Assembly (NCBI GenBank): GCA_002898675.1
Contig: BEHW01000008.1
Coordinates: forward strand, 1 to 33,322
Direction of reading: 5' to 3'
Origin: a bacterium HR20
Lineage (GTDB): Bacteria; Bacteroidota; Ignavibacteria; Kapaibacteriales; NICIL-2
Length of the DNA: 33,322 nt
A program made the position numbers and the translations under genes. The notes beneath the pieces are model-generated. The model did not search any database, was not told the origin of the DNA, and was given only the letters and a program-made list of their open reading frames with translations. This document shows positions 8,969-16,936 of the stretch, one piece after another; position 1 is the first letter of the stretch, and each line of letters opens with the position of its first letter.

Positions 8969-10072
8969 ATGGCACGATTGCTCCCCATACTGATCCTCGC
9001 TCTGCTCGCAACAAGCGTCAGCCGTGCTGATCGCATCAAAGACATCGCCACGATCGAAGGAAGCGGCGGTATCCAAGTCGTCGGCTACGGTTTAGTCACC
9101 GGGCTGAACAATACCGGCGACTCCCCACGCTCGAGCTTTACGATTCAATCGGTGCTCAACATGCTCAAACGCTTCGGACTGACGCCGCAGCAGAGCATCT
9201 TTCAGCAACGAACGCAAAACGTCGCTGCCGTTATGGTGACTGCAACCATCCCAGCATTCGCACGCGCAGGAACCAAAGTGGACGTCACCGTCTCAAGCAT
9301 CGGCGACGCACGCTCCCTGCAAGGTGGCACGCTCATTATGACACCCCTTGTTGCAAGTGATGGCACTGTCTATGGCATGGCGCAAGGTCCGCTCAGTGTC
9401 GGCGGATACTCGATCTCTTCGCTCGGATCGAGTTCCGGGAAAAATCTCACCAACACCGGCCGTATCCCCGGCGGACTTCTGTTAGAACGGAACCTGGAGG
9501 GAACGCTCGCTGCAACCGGGCAGGTGCGCATCATCCTCAACCACCCAGACTACACCACTGCGACGCGGATCGCGGCTGCAATCAACGCACTCGATGGCCT
9601 TGCCAATTCGGCACAAGCGCTCGATCCTGCAACCGTAGTGGTGCGCTTTCCGAACGGAACAACCCAAGCGCAGGCGATCGAGTACATCGCACGTATCGAA
9701 GCTGTCGAGGTCGCTGTTGACGTCGCGGGCAAAGTTGTCATCAACGAGCGTACTGGCACCGTTGTCGTCGGAGGCAATGTGCGGCTTCTCCCCGCGGTTG
9801 TTGCTCACGGTGGCTTGGAAATCGAAATCCAGCAGATCAACACCGTCGTTCAGCCTGCACCGTTTACCATTGGCACAACAGCGCGTGTATCGAATGCATT
9901 GGTTCGAACCCAAGAGCAGAGCAACCCAGCAGTAGCACTGCCAGCAACTGCAACGGTGCAGGATCTGGCTAATGCTCTCAATTCGCTTAAAGTCTCCCCA
10001 CGTGATTTGGTTGCGATCTTTCAAGCGCTCAAGCAAGTGGGAGCATTGCAAGCAGAACTTGTCATCCAGTGA
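8969..10072 (+). CDS. flgI: Flagellar P-ring protein FlgI
   Basis: A 367-residue periplasmic P-ring subunit with a cleavable signal peptide (MARLLPILILALLATSVSRA). The mature N-terminus is the family signature DRIKDIATIEGSGGIQVVGYGLVTGLNNTGD. Other conserved blocks are the VMVTATIPAFARAGTKVDVTVSSIGDARSL segment, INERTGTVVVGGNVR, and the C-terminal LNSLKVSPRDLVAIFQALKQVGALQAELVIQ. The first possible start is a GTG at 8966. The adjacent ATG at 8969 is preferred. Only a few bases separate it from flgH and flgJ. Confidence 0.96.
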   Translation: MARLLPILILALLATSVSRADRIKDIATIEGSGGIQVVGYGLVTGLNNTGDSPRSSFTIQSVLNMLKRFGLTPQQSIFQQRTQNVAAVMVTATIPAFARAGTKVDVTVSSIGDARSLQGGTLIMTPLVASDGTVYGMAQGPLSVGGYSISSLGSSSGKNLTNTGRIPGGLLLERNLEGTLAATGQVRIILNHPDYTTATRIAAAINALDGLANSAQALDPATVVVRFPNGTTQAQAIEYIARIEAVEVAVDVAGKVVINERTGTVVVGGNVRLLPAVVAHGGLEIEIQQINTVVQPAPFTIGTTARVSNALVRTQEQSNPAVALPATATVQDLANALNSLKVSPRDLVAIFQALKQVGALQAELVIQ

Positions 10073-10075
10073 GCC

Positions 10076-10954
10076 ATGGACGCACCCATTCTTCAACCAC
10101 TCGCTACCGAACAGCCACGCAGCACCGCTGTTGAGCACCAGCTCGGCAACGCCAAACTCGACCGCATCGCTGCGCAAGCCTCCTCGGCAAGCATTGACCC
10201 AACACAAGCTGCCTCCGTCGCACGTGGGTTCGAGGCGCTTTTTATCAACGAGCTCTACAAAACCATGCGTCAGGCGATGCTCGATTCAAGCCAGGATGAT
10301 GCTGACCTCAGCTTCGGGGCGGACATCCTCCAGACCATCGGAGGCATGGAGCTTGCCGAACAGCTCGCTCGCAGTGGCAAAGGCATCGGTATTGCGCAGA
10401 TGGTGTACCGTTACTTGACCGGCAACGATGATCTCCCTGCCATCACTGTGCAACTGCCTATATCCCCACAGTCAGAAGCGAAGAACGCTCCTTCCCCATC
10501 ACCTGCACCACAGCAGAAACAGTCTGCACCAACAAGCGCACCGCCCGTTCGACTGATGGAGCGCCTTGCGCCGTTCGACAGCACGATTGAACGTGCAGCC
10601 ACCGCACATGAGGTTCCGCCATGGCTCATCAAGGCAGTCATCGCAGCCGAATCAGCGGGCGATCCGACGGCAATTTCCCGTGCAGGCGCAAAAGGCTTGA
10701 TGCAACTGATGGAGGGAACCGCACGCGATCTCGGTGTCGAAGATGCATTCGATCCAGAGCAGAACATCTGGGGCGGCACACGGTACCTGCGAATGATGCT
10801 CGACCGCTTCGGCTCCATACCGCTCGCACTGGCTGCCTATAATGCCGGCCCCGGCGCTGTCGAACGCTATGGCGGTATTCCTCCCTACAACGAGACACAG
10901 AACTACGTCCGCCGTGTGCAGCGCTACGCCGAGCTCTTCCGCACAAACACGTAG
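10076..10954 (+). CDS. flgJ: FlgJ-type rod-binding protein fused to a GH23 lytic transglycosylase
   Basis: A 292-residue two-domain protein. Residues about 42-115 are a rod-binding domain (ARGFEALFINELYKTMRQAM...GGMELAEQLARSGKGIGIAQMV), which caps and scaffolds the growing rod. A Pro/Ala/Ser-rich linker (about 130-157) leads to a soluble lytic transglycosylase-like domain at about 165-290. That domain has the catalytic Glu192 in IAAESAGDP, then GAKGLMQLM and AYNAGPGAVERYGG. It would cut peptidoglycan glycan strands so the rod can pass. The classical two-domain FlgJ carries a GH73 glucosaminidase instead, so this fusion is a different combination with the same logic. There is no signal peptide, as expected if it leaves through the flagellar export channel. 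It is the last gene before the sigma-28-like site. Confidence 0.92.
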   Translation: MDAPILQPLATEQPRSTAVEHQLGNAKLDRIAAQASSASIDPTQAASVARGFEALFINELYKTMRQAMLDSSQDDADLSFGADILQTIGGMELAEQLARSGKGIGIAQMVYRYLTGNDDLPAITVQLPISPQSEAKNAPSPSPAPQQKQSAPTSAPPVRLMERLAPFDSTIERAATAHEVPPWLIKAVIAAESAGDPTAISRAGAKGLMQLMEGTARDLGVEDAFDPEQNIWGGTRYLRMMLDRFGSIPLALAAYNAGPGAVERYGGIPPYNETQNYVRRVQRYAELFRTNT

Positions 10955-10955
10955 T

Positions 10956-10982
10956 TTCAGTTTCGCATGCGGATGCCGATAC
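10956..10982 (+). promoter_or_regulatory. Sigma-28 (FliA)-type promoter of flgN-flgK-flgL-motA
   Basis: TTCAGTTT (10956-10963), 11 nt, then GCCGATAC (10975-10982). Against the FliA consensus TAAAGTTT-N11-GCCGATAA this is 6/8 and 7/8 matches with exact spacing. It sits in the 63-nt gap after flgJ. Initiation near 10989 would leave a leader of about 29 nt before the flgN ATG at 11018. The genes behind it (flgN, flgK, flgL, motA) are the classes that FliA controls in other bacteria. Confidence 0.72.
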
Positions 10983-11017
10983 TTTGGTCGGACGTCCCAC
11001 AACTCGGAAAAGGTGCA

Positions 11018-11476
11018 ATGGATTGCCAAACCGATTCCACGCTTGAACGCTTGGTCGCAATCGTTCGCAGCCAAGCAATGTTGCTTCAAACAATGCTGGA
11101 ACTGACAGAGCGCTTGCAGCAACACCTCATCGCATTCGATGCTCCAGCAATCGAACAATCTGCACACGAGCAAGAATTGCTGCTGGAACGTCTTGGTGAA
11201 TTCGAAAGCGAGCGCATTGCCATCACCGCTGCACTGTTGGGGATCACGCCATCTGAAGCACGCACGATAACGCTTCGCCAGCTCTGCGCACACATGCCAG
11301 AACACGTGTGCACGGAGCTTTCACTCCTCGTAACCGAACTCGGCGAGCAGCTCAAGCAACTCCACCTTGCCAACAGCATCAACCGTCTGCTGGCACTCCG
11401 CGGTCGCAACAGCATCCAGGCAACGCTCGAATTCATCCGCGAGCGAAACCTCCACGCAATCAACACTGCATTGTAG
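11018..11476 (+). CDS. flgN: FlgN-like chaperone for hook-junction proteins
   Basis: A 152-residue, mostly helical, Leu/Glu-rich protein with the shape of FlgN: RLVAIVRSQAMLLQTMLELTERLQQHLIAFDAPAIEQSAHEQELLLERL. In the family this helix pair precedes the segment that binds FlgK and FlgL. FlgN is a cytoplasmic export chaperone that keeps FlgK/FlgL unfolded until export. Sequence identity in this family is low, so the call leans on position directly before flgK-flgL. The ATG at 11018 is chosen because AAAGG precedes it by 4 nt and because the other in-frame start, 10967, would lie inside the proposed promoter. Confidence 0.75.
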   Translation: MDCQTDSTLERLVAIVRSQAMLLQTMLELTERLQQHLIAFDAPAIEQSAHEQELLLERLGEFESERIAITAALLGITPSEARTITLRQLCAHMPEHVCTELSLLVTELGEQLKQLHLANSINRLLALRGRNSIQATLEFIRERNLHAINTAL

Positions 11477-11480
11477 TGCC

Positions 11481-12920
11481 ATGATTCGATCACTGGAAAT
11501 CGGCAAACGTGCGCTGTTGGCATCCCAACGCGGACTGGATGTGACGTCGAACAACATCGCCAACGTCAATACACCTGGCTACGCGCGGCAAGCCATTTCG
11601 CTCCGACCCGGCGAATCAATTCCCGTCGGCGGCACGATGCTCGGTATGGGCGTTCTTGTCACCAACATTCGGCAATTCCGTGATCAGCTCATCGAACGCG
11701 ATGTCCGCACCTACACCGCAACGCAGAGCTATTACCAACAGAGCCAAACAATCTTCCAACGCATCGAAGCCGCTCTCGGTGAACCAGGCGACCAAACAAT
11801 CCAGACTGCTCTGCAACAATTTTTCGATGCAGCAAGCGAGCTTGCGTCGAATCCATCGCGCATGGCCAATCGCCAACTCTTTGTTGCACGCGCTGCCGAC
11901 CTTGCCTCGCAGTTCAACCGTGTAAGCTCCGCGATCGCCGACCTGCGATCGAGCACTGCCGATCGTACCTCCCAAGACATCGAGCGCGTCAATCAACTCC
12001 TTGCAAAACTGGCGGGCATCAACCAGCAGATCAACGCAACGCTCGACAGCTCGGGGCAACCGGCACCCTCACTTGTTGACCAGCAACATCAAGCGCTCGA
12101 AGAACTCTCGGCGTATCTCGACATCAGCGTAACACGCACAGCGACAGGGACCGTCAACGTCTCCAGCGGCGGAATGATGCTCGTCTCGCTGGACTCCTCA
12201 CTCAAGCTCCGAGTAGAGAAAAACCTCGACAGTAGCTCGGGTGCAACGACGCTCCGCATCACTGCGCAAAAGCAAGATGGCACCAGCGTCGGCACGCTCT
12301 CTCCCGGCAGTGGCGAACTTGCAGCGCTCATCGAGCATTACAACGTCACGCTCAACCCTGCAGCGCCAAGCAGCCAGTTCTCTGTTGCGCGGGAACTCGA
12401 TAGACTTGCCTCTGCCTTTGCAGACCGCGTCAACACAATCGCTGCCGGCGGATACGGTCTGAGCGATTCTGGCCCGACACCCCCCGGACGCCCAATCTTC
12501 ACTGCTGCTGGTGGCGGCCCTCTCTCGGCGGGCACAATCCAGCTCAATCCAGCGCTCGCAAGCGACCCCGGGCTCGTCCCCACCGCATCAGCACCGGGAG
12601 AACCTGGCAACAATGCCGTCATGAGCGCAATCGCAGCACTGGCGAGCGATAGCTCCTTCCTGGACACACTCACGCCGGAAGGCTATTACGGCTCGATTAC
12701 TGCTCAGCTTGCCGATCGTGGTGCCGGCGCAAGCGACCGGCTCAGCGCCGCAAAAGCTACCCTCAACCAAATCAACCAGGAACGCCAATCGCTCAGCGGC
12801 GTCAATCTCGACGAAGAAGCAACCAATCTCATCACCTATCAGCGTGCGTTCGAGGCTGCTGCGCGTGTCGTCACAGTGACCTCGGACATGCTTTCGACCA
12901 TTGTCAATCTTGGACGCTAA
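11481..12920 (+). CDS. flgK: Flagellar hook-associated protein 1 FlgK
   Basis: A 479-residue first hook-filament junction protein. The ATG at 11481 begins the family N-terminus (IRSLEIGKRALLASQRGLDVTSNNIANVNTPGYARQ). The frame is open back to 11367, but that would overlap flgN. The centre holds the FlgK core with LVDQQHQALEELSAYLDISV. The C-terminal helix VNLDEEATNLITYQRAFEAAARVVTVTSDMLSTIVNLGR is the usual D0 region. It is slightly shorter than enteric FlgK (about 547), the difference lying in the variable middle. flgN ends 4 nt upstream and flgL follows 18 nt later. Confidence 0.95.
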   Translation: MIRSLEIGKRALLASQRGLDVTSNNIANVNTPGYARQAISLRPGESIPVGGTMLGMGVLVTNIRQFRDQLIERDVRTYTATQSYYQQSQTIFQRIEAALGEPGDQTIQTALQQFFDAASELASNPSRMANRQLFVARAADLASQFNRVSSAIADLRSSTADRTSQDIERVNQLLAKLAGINQQINATLDSSGQPAPSLVDQQHQALEELSAYLDISVTRTATGTVNVSSGGMMLVSLDSSLKLRVEKNLDSSSGATTLRITAQKQDGTSVGTLSPGSGELAALIEHYNVTLNPAAPSSQFSVARELDRLASAFADRVNTIAAGGYGLSDSGPTPPGRPIFTAAGGGPLSAGTIQLNPALASDPGLVPTASAPGEPGNNAVMSAIAALASDSSFLDTLTPEGYYGSITAQLADRGAGASDRLSAAKATLNQINQERQSLSGVNLDEEATNLITYQRAFEAAARVVTVTSDMLSTIVNLGR

Positions 12921-12938
12921 CGACTGCGAGGAACCGCC

Positions 12939-13934
12939 ATGCGAGTAACGCTCCAATCGCTCAGTTCGACGATTCAATCGCAGCTATCTGAGCTTACAGC
13001 ACGCCAAGCCCAACAGCAAACGCGGATCGCAACCGGGCAGCGTCTGTTGCAACTGTCGGATGCACCAACCGACATTGCCGACATTGTCTCCTATCGCAGC
13101 ATGATCGCCCGCATGCAGCGCTATTCCTCCACGCTCGACCAGGCACTGGCTGAGCAGAACACCGCAGAAGGTGCACTCGAGAGCATCAGCTCGACCTTGA
13201 GCGCCATCCAAACACTCGGAGTTGATGCACTCCAAATTGCTAACCAGGATAAGTGGAGAACGCTCGCTGTGCAGCTGCGATCGAACATCGAAGCGATCAT
13301 CGAAGCAGCAAACGCAACCCACGGCGACATCTACGTCTTCGCCGGCACAAAGAACACTGCATCGGTGCTTGTCCCGTCCCCGCCAGAGACAACGCAGCGT
13401 CCGTTCGAGCTTGTGACCACTACGCCAACTGCTTCAAACCCATCCGGTCTGGAAGTGCGCTTCAAAGGGAACATCGAGCCACGCACGGTCCAGACCGGCG
13501 ATGCCAGCGCTGAGCAAGTCTCCACCACTGCCGACAAAATCTTCGGTGCGGGAGGAACAGCGCTCTTCGATACGCTCATTGCGCTCTACAACACTCTGGC
13601 GTACAACTCGGACGGCACGCCGCGTGCTGATGGACAGATCCCTTCTCCCGACCAACTCGAGAACGTCTCGAGCCTTGTCAAACAAATCGCTGACGCATCG
13701 GCAACGGTCAACGCGACAACCGCTGAGCTGGGTATCCGCACCAATCGGATGACAAGTCTCCAATCCCAGCTCCAGGAGGATATCACCCGCCAACGTGAAT
13801 TTCTCTCCCGCCTTACCGATACCGATGTTGCCCAAGCGACGATGCAGTTGCAGCGCGATCAGATTGCGTACGAATACAGCCTCAAGGTCGGTGCACGGCT
13901 GTTGAACCTGTCGCTGTTCGACTTCCTGCAATGA
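12939..13934 (+). CDS. flgL: Flagellar hook-associated protein 3 FlgL
   Basis: A 331-residue second hook-filament junction protein of the flagellin superfamily. The N-terminal D0/D1 helices are recognisable (MRVTLQSLSSTIQSQLSELTARQAQQQTRIATGQRLLQLSDAP), as is the C-terminal coiled-coil ending SLKVGARLLNLSLFDFLQ. FlgL joins FlgK to the filament. A GAGGAA Shine-Dalgarno lies 5 nt before the ATG. Its stop overlaps the motA start by 4 nt (ATGA), so the two are probably coupled. In many bacteria csrA and fliW follow flgL, but here motA does. Confidence 0.93.
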   Translation: MRVTLQSLSSTIQSQLSELTARQAQQQTRIATGQRLLQLSDAPTDIADIVSYRSMIARMQRYSSTLDQALAEQNTAEGALESISSTLSAIQTLGVDALQIANQDKWRTLAVQLRSNIEAIIEAANATHGDIYVFAGTKNTASVLVPSPPETTQRPFELVTTTPTASNPSGLEVRFKGNIEPRTVQTGDASAEQVSTTADKIFGAGGTALFDTLIALYNTLAYNSDGTPRADGQIPSPDQLENVSSLVKQIADASATVNATTAELGIRTNRMTSLQSQLQEDITRQREFLSRLTDTDVAQATMQLQRDQIAYEYSLKVGARLLNLSLFDFLQ

Positions 13935-14704
13935 GCCGACCGACAACGTTCCTCGCACTTGGCGCTGGGATTGTGCTCGTTGCGGCGATGGCTGCGCTTG
14001 CAACGGGGAGCACTGCATTTCTCTGGAATCCTGAAGCCACTGCTATCGTCCTCGGAGGGAGCATCATGGCAACTGTTGCTGCCAGCTCCCCGATGCAAGT
14101 ACGAAGCGCTCTGCGCTGGCTTCGTGTAATCGTCAAACCCAATACCGATGAGCTTGCATTGGCCGAGTGGTGGCTTCAGCTTGCGCTGCGTTGGCGCCAT
14201 GAAGGAATGAGCGGTTTGAAGGGGGCTGCATCCTCAGCTCCAAGCGATACAGCTGCAGCGATCGTCGAGCTTTGTGCTGATGGTCTTGATGCGGAATCTA
14301 TCGTTGCGCTGGCGGAAGAACTCGTCCAAGCACGCCACCGGAGCATCGAGCAGGCTATCGCGTTTTACCGGCGTCTTGCAGGCTATGCACCGACGATGGG
14401 CATCATCGGCACAGTCATCGGTCTTGCAGCAGCACTCGGTAGTACGGCGGCTGACCCCGCGCAGTTGCTCCAACGAATCGGTTTTGCATTTAGCGCGACG
14501 CTCTGGGGGTTGGTGACGGCGAACTTTCTGTGGCTCCCGCTTGCGCAGCGACTCCAGGTTGCGCTCGACGACCAGCGCGCACTCGATCGGCTCCACATCC
14601 AAGCAGCTCGCTATGCCGCCGAGGGAATCACACCACTGTTGATGCGCTACCGACTTGCGATGCTCTTGCCCGAGGAGCGCCGCAACCAACTTCTCCGCCA
14701 GTGA
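13931..14704 (+). CDS. motA: Flagellar stator protein MotA
   Basis: A 257-residue MotA/TolQ/ExbB-family membrane protein of normal MotA length. Hydrophobic segments lie at about 7-28, 36-52, 150-170 and 184-207. The mechanistically important prolines of MotA fit P154 (GYAPTMGIIGTVIGL) and P203 (TANFLWLPLAQRL). Charged residues that contact the rotor are plausible around RHEG at 89-92. MotA with MotB makes the ion-driven torque unit around the basal body. No motB follows: the next gene is on the other strand and abuts this stop codon with no gap. ExbB or TolQ is less likely because the gene is coupled to flgL. Confidence 0.86.
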   Translation: MSRPTTFLALGAGIVLVAAMAALATGSTAFLWNPEATAIVLGGSIMATVAASSPMQVRSALRWLRVIVKPNTDELALAEWWLQLALRWRHEGMSGLKGAASSAPSDTAAAIVELCADGLDAESIVALAEELVQARHRSIEQAIAFYRRLAGYAPTMGIIGTVIGLAAALGSTAADPAQLLQRIGFAFSATLWGLVTANFLWLPLAQRLQVALDDQRALDRLHIQAARYAAEGITPLLMRYRLAMLLPEERRNQLLRQ

Positions 14705-15730
14705 CTACTCTGCGTGGAGCGCAGCCTCGATCATCGCAAGCACACGCTGGCGCGCTGCTTCTAACGAAATGCCCCTCACCACTGCACCAGCAGCGTTGCG
14801 GTGTCCCCCACCTCCAAGCTCTTCCGCAATACGGGCCACATCGAACGTTCCTTTCGAGCGAAGAGAGACTTTCACTCCATCACTGCCATCGAGCAACTCG
14901 CTGATGAAAACGCCAACCCGAGCACCTGCAACAGTGAGCGTGTGCTGGACAAAGCCTTCGGTCTCATCCTCGCGGGCGCCTGCATCGAGCACATCCTTCC
15001 GGCGAAGTTGCAGCAGCACGCACGCTCCATCGCAGTGAAGCTCCAACTGCCGAAGGACCTGGCCCAGCAAGCGCAATCGTGCCGGCGAATTTTGGTCGTA
15101 GAGTGCTTCGGCGATTGCAACAGGATCAGCGCCATACTCGATGAGTGCTGCCACGATACGGTGCGTCCGTGCGGTCGTTCGCGGAAAACGGAAATTCCCC
15201 GTATCAGTCAGAATCCCAGTGTATAGTGGCGTTGCCACTGCTGCACTAAACGCACCAGGAAATTCAAGCAACAAGAGTGCAAAAACAAGCTCTGCAGTCG
15301 AGGCAACCTCGGTATCCCACAGCATCGCATGGAAACCTGGCGCCGGCTCTAAGTGATGATCAACAAGCAGCCGCACTGCTGGCGATGCAGCAACAGCGGA
15401 CGCCATCGCATCGAGCCGATCGAGCACGTTGAAGTCGAGGCATACGATTGCATCTGCAGTCGCGATGAACGCATCGTGCTTGCTGGCATCGTACACTTCA
15501 AGTGCACTGCTTCCAGGGAGAAAGCCAAGCGACGCAGGAATTGGCGACGGGAGAATAAGCCGCGGCTGTTTTCCCACTGCACTGAGCGCATTCCCTAAAC
15601 CCAACACCGAGCCAAGTGCGTCCCCATCGGGACGAACGTGGGTTGTAAGCACGATCCGATTGCTAGACGAAAGTATCGCTGCTATTGCTCTTGCTGCATC
15701 GCGGTAGCGTGCGAACTCTTCAGGCTGCAT
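14705..15730 (-). CDS. DHH-DHHA1 phosphoesterase (NrnA-like nanoRNase/pAp phosphatase)
   Basis: A 341-residue cytoplasmic metal-dependent phosphoesterase. Motif I is THVRPDGDALGS, motif II is CLDFN, and motif III is VDHH, the family's name-giving motif. The C-terminal DHHA1 domain ends with the nucleic-acid-binding glycine run ELGGGGHRNAAGA. The NrnA branch degrades short oligoribonucleotides and dephosphorylates pAp. The length (NrnA about 310-340) and absence of extra domains fit this and exclude RecJ. The ATG at 15730 is chosen over the far upstream start at 15799 because the conserved region begins just after it. The start overlaps the end of the metallophosphoesterase gene by 11 nt. Confidence 0.87.
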   Translation of the reverse strand: MQPEEFARYRDAARAIAAILSSSNRIVLTTHVRPDGDALGSVLGLGNALSAVGKQPRLILPSPIPASLGFLPGSSALEVYDASKHDAFIATADAIVCLDFNVLDRLDAMASAVAASPAVRLLVDHHLEPAPGFHAMLWDTEVASTAELVFALLLLEFPGAFSAAVATPLYTGILTDTGNFRFPRTTARTHRIVAALIEYGADPVAIAEALYDQNSPARLRLLGQVLRQLELHCDGACVLLQLRRKDVLDAGAREDETEGFVQHTLTVAGARVGVFISELLDGSDGVKVSLRSKGTFDVARIAEELGGGGHRNAAGAVVRGISLEAARQRVLAMIEAALHAE

Positions 15731-16877
15731 GGGAGCGCAAAACGATCGTTGTGATTTCTGGTGGCGAACCGATGCGGAGCGGAACACCGATAGTTCCAAG
15801 CCCGCGCGTCACGTACAGATGGGCACTCCCCCGATGGTACCAACCACGAACATAGGGCGAAAAAAGTTGCGTCAGTGTCAAGTGTTGATTAGAGCCAAGC
15901 TCGAGTGCAAGCTGTCCGCCGTGGGTGTGTCCTGCCAAAACGAGCGATCGTGGATTGATCGCCGCCAGCGCATCAAAGACGAACGGACGGTGCACAAGTA
16001 CGATCGGGCATGCGGAGTGACCGAGCTGGTCCATCAGCGGCGAGCGCTCTGCACCTTTAGCCGCCAGCACTGCTGCCTGCCGCCGATGATCGCTGATACC
16101 GAAAAGCTCGATGCCATCGAGCCGGATGGCTTGGTCTTCGAGCAGCACCACGCCACAATCGCTGAGCATCCGACCGAGTATGGGTGCTGCGCCATTGAAG
16201 TAGTCGTGGTTGCCAAGCACTGCATAGACGCCCAGCGGTGCGGTAAGCTCCCGCATCGGACGGCAGTAATCTCGGAAGTCGCTTGCGCTGGCGGTGATGA
16301 AATCGCCCACGATCACGCACAAATCCGGCGACTGACGACGGACGCACTCGATGTAGTACGCCAAATGCTTCGGCTCAAGAAACGGCCCTGCATGGAGATC
16401 GCCGATGAGGGCAATTCGCATTCCGTCCGCCGAATGCGGAAGTTGGGGTAGCACACACTCATGCTGCTCGATGATGACATCGGCTGGATCGTACGCGGCG
16501 ATGGTACGACCAACCACAACCCCCGCAACCGCAGCAATTCCGTTGCTCAACAGCTGACGTCGCGCCGTCTGGACCGGTTGGTGGCCGCGGACACTGAACA
16601 CCTCCCCCAGAGCACGCACTATCAACCAGACACCGAGAGCACCCGCGCACACCCAACCGGCAAGTGCCACAGCATGCCCCATCGCAGGCGGCCAGGCTTT
16701 GTAGCACAGGAGCCAGTAGCAAAGCTCTGCTGCGACAATCAACGCAGCACCCCAGCCGATGATGAACTCGATCTGACACTTGTTGCGCCACAGTACAAAC
16801 AGCGCTCCACCAAGCACAGCAAGTGCTACTGCAACAGTTACGCCAGCGACGAAAATGTAATCGCGCGCGTCAGGCAT
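15720..16877 (-). CDS. Membrane-anchored calcineurin-like metallophosphoesterase (YkuE/YaeI-like)
   Basis: A 385-residue protein with about three N-terminal transmembrane segments (7-30, 36-58, 66-90). An RR-containing hydrophobic stretch (TARRQLLSNGIAAVAGVVVG, 104-123) follows, then a metallophosphoesterase domain. Metal ligands are visible in GDLHAG (D160, H162), GDF (D192), GNHD (N223, H224) and the distal GHTHGGQ. The family includes outward-facing lipid A or nucleotide pyrophosphate hydrolases, but the substrate cannot be assigned here. The ATG at 16877 is chosen because residues upstream lack coding character and would overlap the divergent PASTA gene. It overlaps the downstream DHH gene, so the two phosphoesterases probably share a transcript. 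Confidence 0.85.
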   Translation of the reverse strand: MPDARDYIFVAGVTVAVALAVLGGALFVLWRNKCQIEFIIGWGAALIVAAELCYWLLCYKAWPPAMGHAVALAGWVCAGALGVWLIVRALGEVFSVRGHQPVQTARRQLLSNGIAAVAGVVVGRTIAAYDPADVIIEQHECVLPQLPHSADGMRIALIGDLHAGPFLEPKHLAYYIECVRRQSPDLCVIVGDFITASASDFRDYCRPMRELTAPLGVYAVLGNHDYFNGAAPILGRMLSDCGVVLLEDQAIRLDGIELFGISDHRRQAAVLAAKGAERSPLMDQLGHSACPIVLVHRPFVFDALAAINPRSLVLAGHTHGGQLALELGSNQHLTLTQLFSPYVRGWYHRGSAHLYVTRGLGTIGVPLRIGSPPEITTIVLRSHAA

Positions 16878-16936
16878 ACCAAGTGCTGGAAGTGCTATGT
16901 TTGCGGGCTTTGTTTTGAAAAGACTGCGCCAACTCC

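Noticed and set aside
10967..11017. Upstream ATG extending flgN by 17 residues
   Set aside because: It lies inside the sigma-28-like promoter and the added residues (RMPILWSDVPQLGKGA) do not fit the family. The ATG at 11018 has a better Shine-Dalgarno.
14801..16451. Long plus-strand open frames over the two phosphoesterase genes
   Set aside because: They are low-complexity, Cys/Arg/His-rich translations opposite genes with clear catalytic motifs.
16898..16905. TATGTTTG before the PASTA gene, matching the Bacteroidota -7 motif TAnnTTTG
   Set aside because: The expected TTTG box about 19 nt upstream is absent, so it is only half a promoter.
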